Of a stretch of 64,000 bases of DNA, positions 62,352 through 64,000 are shown in pieces (position 1 is the stretch's first letter; every line of letters begins with the position of its first letter). The stretch comes from Faecalibacter rhinopitheci (GTDB taxonomy: Bacteria; Bacteroidota; Bacteroidia; Flavobacteriales; Weeksellaceae). A program made the translations under genes and the position numbers. The DNA lies in the NCBI RefSeq assembly GCF_015234135.1, contig NZ_JADGIK010000001.1, positions 434,001-498,000 on the forward strand, given 5' to 3'. The notes under the pieces are model-generated. The model saw nothing but the letters and a program-made list of their open reading frames with translations, was not told the origin of the DNA and did not search any database.

Positions 62352-63569
62352 CTGCTCAATCCAAAGTGACATGTATTTTGTACTTTGGTTGGTATGGTGC
62401 TGCAATATTTGTCCGTAAAAATTTTGTTGTCTGTGTAAATCCAAATATTTTTTAATTGCCTCTAAAAATTCAATAAAATCACGTGTAAAATTGACTTTTC
62501 CGTAATTTTTATTCAATAGTTCGACTCCATTGTGTTGGCAAAATTCCCAAACAGATTGATTTTTATATAAAGTAATCGCTTTGGCAACAAAATCTTCGTC
62601 AGAATCTGAAATTAATCCATTCCAATCTAATCCATTTTGCATCGCTTCTGCTCCTACTTTTGTGGTTACATTCGGTGTGCCTGTAAGCATTGCGTCTACA
62701 AACTTACCTTTTACTCCTGCTCCGAACTGTATTGGAGCCAACAATACACGATAATTTGCCATTGTTTCTTGTGCATCTTCTGCGCGACCTTTAATGTAAA
62801 ATCGTTCTTTCGGATTATTTAATTGCATTACTTTTTGTGTTGGATAAGCGCCATAAATATGCAATTCTGCTTTTGGGAGTTCTTTTCTAATTAGAGGCCA
62901 AATTCTTGTTTTCAAAACTTGTACACAATTCCAATTTGGTTCATGAATAAAATTTCCAATGAACATAAAATGAGCTCTTTCTTCAAACGGTTTCCAAGTT
63001 TCTATTTGTTGTAGATCAATTTCTTTTTCTAAAAAAGGTAAGTAATACAATAAACTCGGATTGATATTAAATTGTTGAATTAAAAGATCTTTTTCTTCTT
63101 TTGAAATTAATAAGGTAATATCTGATCGTAAAATAGATGCAATTTCACGCTTTGCATAATCAGAGAACAACATTTGTTGGTTAAATTCTACGCCTTTTTT
63201 AATGGCTTCTTGTCTAGCGTAACGTAAAAAGTGTAAATCTTCGGTATCTAAAATTTTTAATGCATAAGGACATTCCATTGATACCCGCCATCCGTATTGT
63301 TCCTCGATCATATAACGGTCAAACATCACCACTTCAGGGTTTAATTCTTGGATGAAGGTATTAAAGCTTTCATCATTTAATTGTATATGAACCTCATTAA
63401 TTCCTATATCCAATAAAGGAAAACTAAATTCTGATTTAGTCGCTGCACACGCAAATGTAATGGCATAATCTTGCTCTTTGAACAAATTAATTAATTGTAT
63501 CATTCGTGTACCCGCCGCAGACGATGATGGTTCTGGCCAGACTAAACCTATAATTAGCATTTTCTTCAT
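62325..63569 (-). CDS. Glycosyltransferase family 1-like (GT4 type)
   Basis: This 414-residue protein has a two-domain GT-B architecture: an N-terminal LIIGLVWPEPSSSAAGTRM, and a C-terminal half with FMFIGNFIHEPNWNCVQVL at about 206-224, then ELHIYGAYPTQKV, RFYIKGRAEDAQE and the donor-site region LLAPIQFGAGVKGKFVDAMLTGTPNVTTKVGAE at about 284-316. It probably transfers a sugar in surface polysaccharide or glycan synthesis; donor and acceptor cannot be read off. No other polysaccharide genes are in the window. A TAATTTTG box ends 4 bases before the ATG. Confidence 0.88.
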   Translation of the reverse strand: MKKMLIIGLVWPEPSSSAAGTRMIQLINLFKEQDYAITFACAATKSEFSFPLLDIGINEVHIQLNDESFNTFIQELNPEVVMFDRYMIEEQYGWRVSMECPYALKILDTEDLHFLRYARQEAIKKGVEFNQQMLFSDYAKREIASILRSDITLLISKEEKDLLIQQFNINPSLLYYLPFLEKEIDLQQIETWKPFEERAHFMFIGNFIHEPNWNCVQVLKTRIWPLIRKELPKAELHIYGAYPTQKVMQLNNPKERFYIKGRAEDAQETMANYRVLLAPIQFGAGVKGKFVDAMLTGTPNVTTKVGAEAMQNGLDWNGLISDSDEDFVAKAITLYKNQSVWEFCQHNGVELLNKNYGKVNFTRDFIEFLEAIKKYLDLHRQQNFYGQILQHHTNQSTKYMSLWIEQKNKNLTIS

Positions 63570-63573
63570 GCCG

Positions 63574-63581
63574 CAAAATTA
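63574..63581 (-). promoter_or_regulatory. Glycosyltransferase -7 element next to the start codon
   Basis: TAATTTTG on the minus strand ends 4 bases before ATG 63569, so the mRNA probably begins at or near the start codon. Confidence 0.5.
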
Positions 63582-63643
63582 CGATTTATGTTGCTTTATT
63601 TTTAATAATCCTGATCGAAGATAACTTATCGTGGATTTTAATT

Positions 63644-63651
63644 TAACTTTG
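63644..63651 (+). promoter_or_regulatory. -7 element of the last gene
   Basis: TAACTTTG fits TAnnTTTG and lies 24 bases before ATG 63676. Confidence 0.5.
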
Positions 63652-63675
63652 TGCTTTAATTTTTATATCAAGTAA

Positions 63676-64000
63676 ATGTCATATCAAACAGAATTTGAAG
63701 AATTCTACGAAGAAGTAAAATCAAGTATACAAAAAGGAACTTTTGCCAAACTTACAATGGCTAAAACTATTGGAGATACTGATTTAAAAAATATTTTTGT
63801 TCGCTTAAGACTTTTAGAAGACAATACGTACGATTTTGCTTTCAATTTTCGTTACAAAACTGAAGAAGTAGAACGCTTTCATAGCATCGAACAAACTTTT
63901 TTGATATTGAGTTCATACATCAAAAATCCTTTTCAAACTGCTTTATTATTCACAACTGAAAAAGATTTAATATTTAAAGTCAATAAAAAGAATGTGGCTA
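63676..64000 (+). CDS. Conserved protein, 5' part, cut by the window end
   Basis: ATG 63676 opens a frame that runs off the window after 108 codons. It begins MSYQTEFEEFYEEVKSSIQ and contains LTMAKTIGDTDLKNIFVRLRLL and ALLFTTEKDLIFKVNKK. I think this is the N-terminal region of a class I SAM-dependent methyltransferase family of Bacteroidota, but the methyltransferase motifs lie beyond the cut, so this is only a memory of the family pattern. A good -7 box precedes it. Confidence 0.6.
   Translation, partial: MSYQTEFEEFYEEVKSSIQKGTFAKLTMAKTIGDTDLKNIFVRLRLLEDNTYDFAFNFRYKTEEVERFHSIEQTFLILSSYIKNPFQTALLFTTEKDLIFKVNKKNVA

Overview
The window is an AT-rich stretch of chromosome from a member of the Bacteroidota, most likely a flavobacterium (Weeksellaceae/Flavobacteriaceae type; this placement is inferred from gene content, since no search was run). 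The indicators are a T9SS PorP/SprF protein beside a protein with a gliding-motility type C-terminal domain, a SusC/SusD outer-membrane pair, a GLPGLI-family protein, DUF4197 proteins, genes without Shine-Dalgarno sequences, and many -7 elements of the Bacteroidota form TAnnTTTG. Almost all of it is ordinary chromosomal gene content. I see no rRNA, tRNA, CRISPR array, insertion sequence, phage or integrase.

Layout. 0-3.7 kb: the 3' end of dnaA, a low-molecular-weight tyrosine phosphatase, an RsmI-like methylase, a SanA/YdcF protein, a HipA-like kinase overlapping a DUF3037 gene, and a short SSB. 3.8-9.9 kb (minus strand): the SUF iron-sulfur cluster genes in transcription order iscA/sufA-like, a secreted protein of unknown function, sufB, sufC, sufD, then a terminator and a new promoter before sufS. 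10-14 kb: trpS, a small secreted protein, a TonB-type energy transducer, a tiny membrane protein and a PstS-like lipoprotein. 14-18 kb: PorP/SprF and its 1019-residue T9SS partner. 18-25 kb: prfC, two DUF4197 paralogues, an S9 peptidase and an outer-membrane protein. 25.4-28.1 kb: a small secreted protein, a SulP anion transporter and a beta-carbonic anhydrase, probably a bicarbonate/CO2 module. 28-31 kb: an orphan HsdR-N-like nuclease-fold gene divergent from holA by 3 bp, then trxB. 30.8-35.3 kb: SusD and SusC. 35.7-40 kb: a MacAB-like export operon ending in a very long perfect hairpin. 40-49 kb: priA, a cupin-like protein, proline dehydrogenase, ribosomal protein L31, a surface lipoprotein, a metallo-hydrolase, menA and a GH25 lysozyme. 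49-58.5 kb: small membrane and outer-membrane proteins, an MFS exporter, a GNAT acetyltransferase, a 50-residue membrane protein, menB, a GLPGLI protein and an M16 protease pair with one catalytic and one inactive-looking member. 58.7-61.7 kb: a TauE/SafE exporter, a thiol-methyltransferase-like protein and a metallo-beta-lactamase/double-rhodanese fusion, which together look like a reactive-sulfur detoxification cluster. The window ends with a secreted protein, a glycosyltransferase and the start of a further gene.

The most unusual items are the HipA-like/DUF3037 two-gene module, the sulfur cluster with its thiol-methyltransferase, the secreted protein inside the suf operon, the small secreted protein ahead of the SulP gene, a small membrane gene apparently broken by an in-frame stop at codon 6, stop codons that lie inside terminator stems, and several -7 elements so close to the ATG that leaderless mRNAs are likely. 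None of these amounts to a proven new system.
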